Below are positions 62,652-64,000 of a stretch of 64,000 bases of DNA, piece by piece (position 1 is the stretch's first letter; each line of letters starts with the position of its first letter). The DNA lies in assembly GCA_041228345.1 (NCBI GenBank), contig CP166131.1:62001-126000 (forward strand). The letters run 5' to 3'. The DNA is from Alphaproteobacteria bacterium LSUCC0396 (lineage in GTDB: Bacteria > Pseudomonadota > Alphaproteobacteria > Puniceispirillales > Puniceispirillaceae). Under the pieces are notes generated by a model that saw nothing but the letters and a program-made list of their open reading frames with translations, ran no database searches and was not told where the DNA came from. The position numbers and the translations under genes were made by a program.

Positions 62652-64000
62652 TTAGCGTTGTGTGCAAGAGATCCGCAACCTGTGACTGGTCTCAGCCTGT
62701 CCCAAAGCCACCATAATATCAATGATTGACGGTGTTTGCTTCATGCCGGTAACAGCGGCGCGCAGAGGCAGCCCGATATCGCGCATTTTCATCCCGTTTT
62801 CAACAAGGTAGCCATTAACCGCTTCTTTCAATCCATCCAAGGTCCATGGCGCAGTTTCCAGCGCCCGATCAAGGTCAAGCAGGGTTTTCTTGGCGTCATC
62901 GTTTAAAAGGGCGGCCGCGTCATCCTCAATGGTGACCGCACCATCAATCAAAAGATAACCAACTGAACCAGCGATATCGAGGTGGGTCTTTGCGCGCTCC
63001 TTCAATAAAGGCAGGAGCGCTCGGATGCGAGATTTTGCGGCGTCAGACGGGCTGTTACCAGTTTCGGCAATTGTTTGTGTAATCATAGCACATAGCGTGT
63101 CATCATCCATGGTGCGAATGAAATGCGCATTTACATCACGTAATTTATCAGCATCAAAACGGGCAGGCGATTTACCAATCCGGCCAAGATCAAACAGCGA
63201 AACTGCATCATCACGGCTGATAATGTCCATGTCGCCGTAACTCCATCCCAGCTTTAAGAGATAGCTGAACATCGCGTCAGGCAGAAACCCCATATCGCGG
63301 TAGGCATCAACCCCAAGCGCGCCATGCCGTTTTGATAATTTTGCCCCGTCACTGCCATGGATAAGCGGAATATGTGCAAAGACCGGCACATCCCACCCCA
63401 TGCCCTGATAGACCATATATTGGCGAAACGCGTTGTTTAAATGATCATCGCCGCGAATCACGTGGGTAATACCCATGTCATGATCATCAACGACAACCGC
63501 CAACATATAGGTTGGCGACCCATCCGCCCGCAAAATCACCATGTCATCCAGCACATGGTTTTGCACGGTCACTGCGCCCTGAACCGCATCCAGAATTGTG
63601 GTGCTGCCCTCGCTTGGCATTTTCATGCGCACCACAAAAGGCGCATCAATCGGGGCCTCATCTGGGTTTTTGTCGCGCCACGGCGAACGGACAGCATGAC
63701 CAGATTGTTTGCTGGCCTCGCGGATCGCGGTCAGTTCATCATCAGTTAGATAACATTTATAGGCCGCACCAGCCTCGATTAACGCTAGCGCCACCTCATA
63801 ATGACGCTGGCTTTGCGCCGACTGGCTGATGGCTGGTTGATCACCGCCAAGCCCAAGCCAATCAAGCCCATCATGGATCGCGGCAATCGCCTCATCTGTT
63901 GACCGGGCCTTGTCAGTATCTTCAATTCGCAAAAGATAAGTGCCGCCGTGATGGCGCGCAAACAGCCAGTTGAAAAGGGCGGTCCGCGCCCCGCCAATAT
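62652..64000 (-). CDS. gltX: Glutamyl-tRNA synthetase, 5' end cut by the window edge
   Basis: This frame of about 449 codons stays open to the right edge. Its first visible residues IGGARTALFNWLFARHHGG are the part just after the initial H of the HIGH-like motif (HIGG in GltX), so about 10-20 N-terminal residues are missing. Then RIEDTD, the KLSKRHG version of the KMSKS loop, and the anticodon-binding helical domain follow. It charges tRNA-Glu (or tRNA-Gln in organisms using the amidotransferase route). A second copy of gltX is common in Alphaproteobacteria. Confidence 0.95.
   Translation of the reverse strand, partial: IGGARTALFNWLFARHHGGTYLLRIEDTDKARSTDEAIAAIHDGLDWLGLGGDQPAISQSAQSQRHYEVALALIEAGAAYKCYLTDDELTAIREASKQSGHAVRSPWRDKNPDEAPIDAPFVVRMKMPSEGSTTILDAVQGAVTVQNHVLDDMVILRADGSPTYMLAVVVDDHDMGITHVIRGDDHLNNAFRQYMVYQGMGWDVPVFAHIPLIHGSDGAKLSKRHGALGVDAYRDMGFLPDAMFSYLLKLGWSYGDMDIISRDDAVSLFDLGRIGKSPARFDADKLRDVNAHFIRTMDDDTLCAMITQTIAETGNSPSDAAKSRIRALLPLLKERAKTHLDIAGSVGYLLIDGAVTIEDDAAALLNDDAKKTLLDLDRALETAPWTLDGLKEAVNGYLVENGMKMRDIGLPLRAAVTGMKQTPSIIDIMVALGQAETSHRLRISCTQR

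Overview
The window is an ordinary stretch of an alphaproteobacterial chromosome of roughly balanced base composition. Three gene orders are typical of that class: rpoZ-rsh-(DUF2062)-pdxJ-acpS-lepB-rnc-era-recO-parC; rpsB-tsf-pyrH-frr-uppS-cdsA-dxr-rseP-bamA-skp-lpxD-fabZ-lpxA-lpxI-lpxB; and use of LpxI rather than LpxH. A short bacterial/alpha-type ProS without the insertion domain, a Bpt/Ate-type arginyl/leucyl-transferase, a DUF2842 protein and a pyrrolysine-free MttB-family protein point the same way. A free-living marine lineage such as SAR116 would fit, but this is an inference from gene style, not a proven placement.

Layout. 1-4.3 kb: 3' part of a CoxL/xanthine-dehydrogenase-type molybdenum hydroxylase, DUF2244, DUF952 and HIT proteins, a tartrate/D-malate-type dehydrogenase and a Tas-like aldo/keto reductase. 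4.5-9.1 kb: a lipid-modification locus (FAD amine-oxidase-like protein, DUF1365 and cyclopropane-fatty-acid synthase-like methyltransferase on +, converging on an NTF2-like protein and a short-chain dehydrogenase on -). 9.1-15.0 kb, minus strand: a visibly AT-richer cobalamin-uptake cassette with its own adenosylcobalamin riboswitch (riboswitch-btuB-btuF-btuC-btuD-tonB) running directly into the dehydrogenase gene. 15.6-17.9 kb: DUF2842, SprT-like metalloprotease, 2OG-Fe(II) oxygenase-like protein and a long hibernation factor. 18.4-24 kb: MttB-family methyltransferase, threonine-dehydratase-like enzyme, dapA, smpB, a NYN-domain nuclease-like protein and folK. 24.2-34 kb: rpoZ, rsh, pdxJ, acpS, lepB, rnc, era, recO and parC, tightly packed with several ATGA overlaps. 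A 13-14 bp tandem repeat array follows parC.

34.2-38.3 kb, minus strand: DUF1445 protein, ate/bpt, ilvA, hemB. 38.4-46.4 kb: 3-hydroxyisobutyryl-CoA-hydrolase-like enzyme, proS, the lolC/E-lolD lipoprotein-release pair and dnaE. 46.6-61.2 kb: translation factors, then isoprenoid, phospholipid, outer-membrane assembly and lipid A genes in one co-directional run. The window closes on the minus strand with gltA, whose intrinsic terminator lies inside the end of lpxB, and gltX, cut off by the right edge just inside its HIGH-like motif.

I saw no rRNA or tRNA genes, transposases, prophage genes or CRISPR arrays. The least explained parts are the B12 cassette spliced onto the SDR/NTF2 genes, the repeat array after parC, the intergenic stretches at 15.0-15.6 and 17.9-18.4 kb, and the uncharacterised SprT/oxygenase pair. 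I did not find convincing evidence of a wholly new system.
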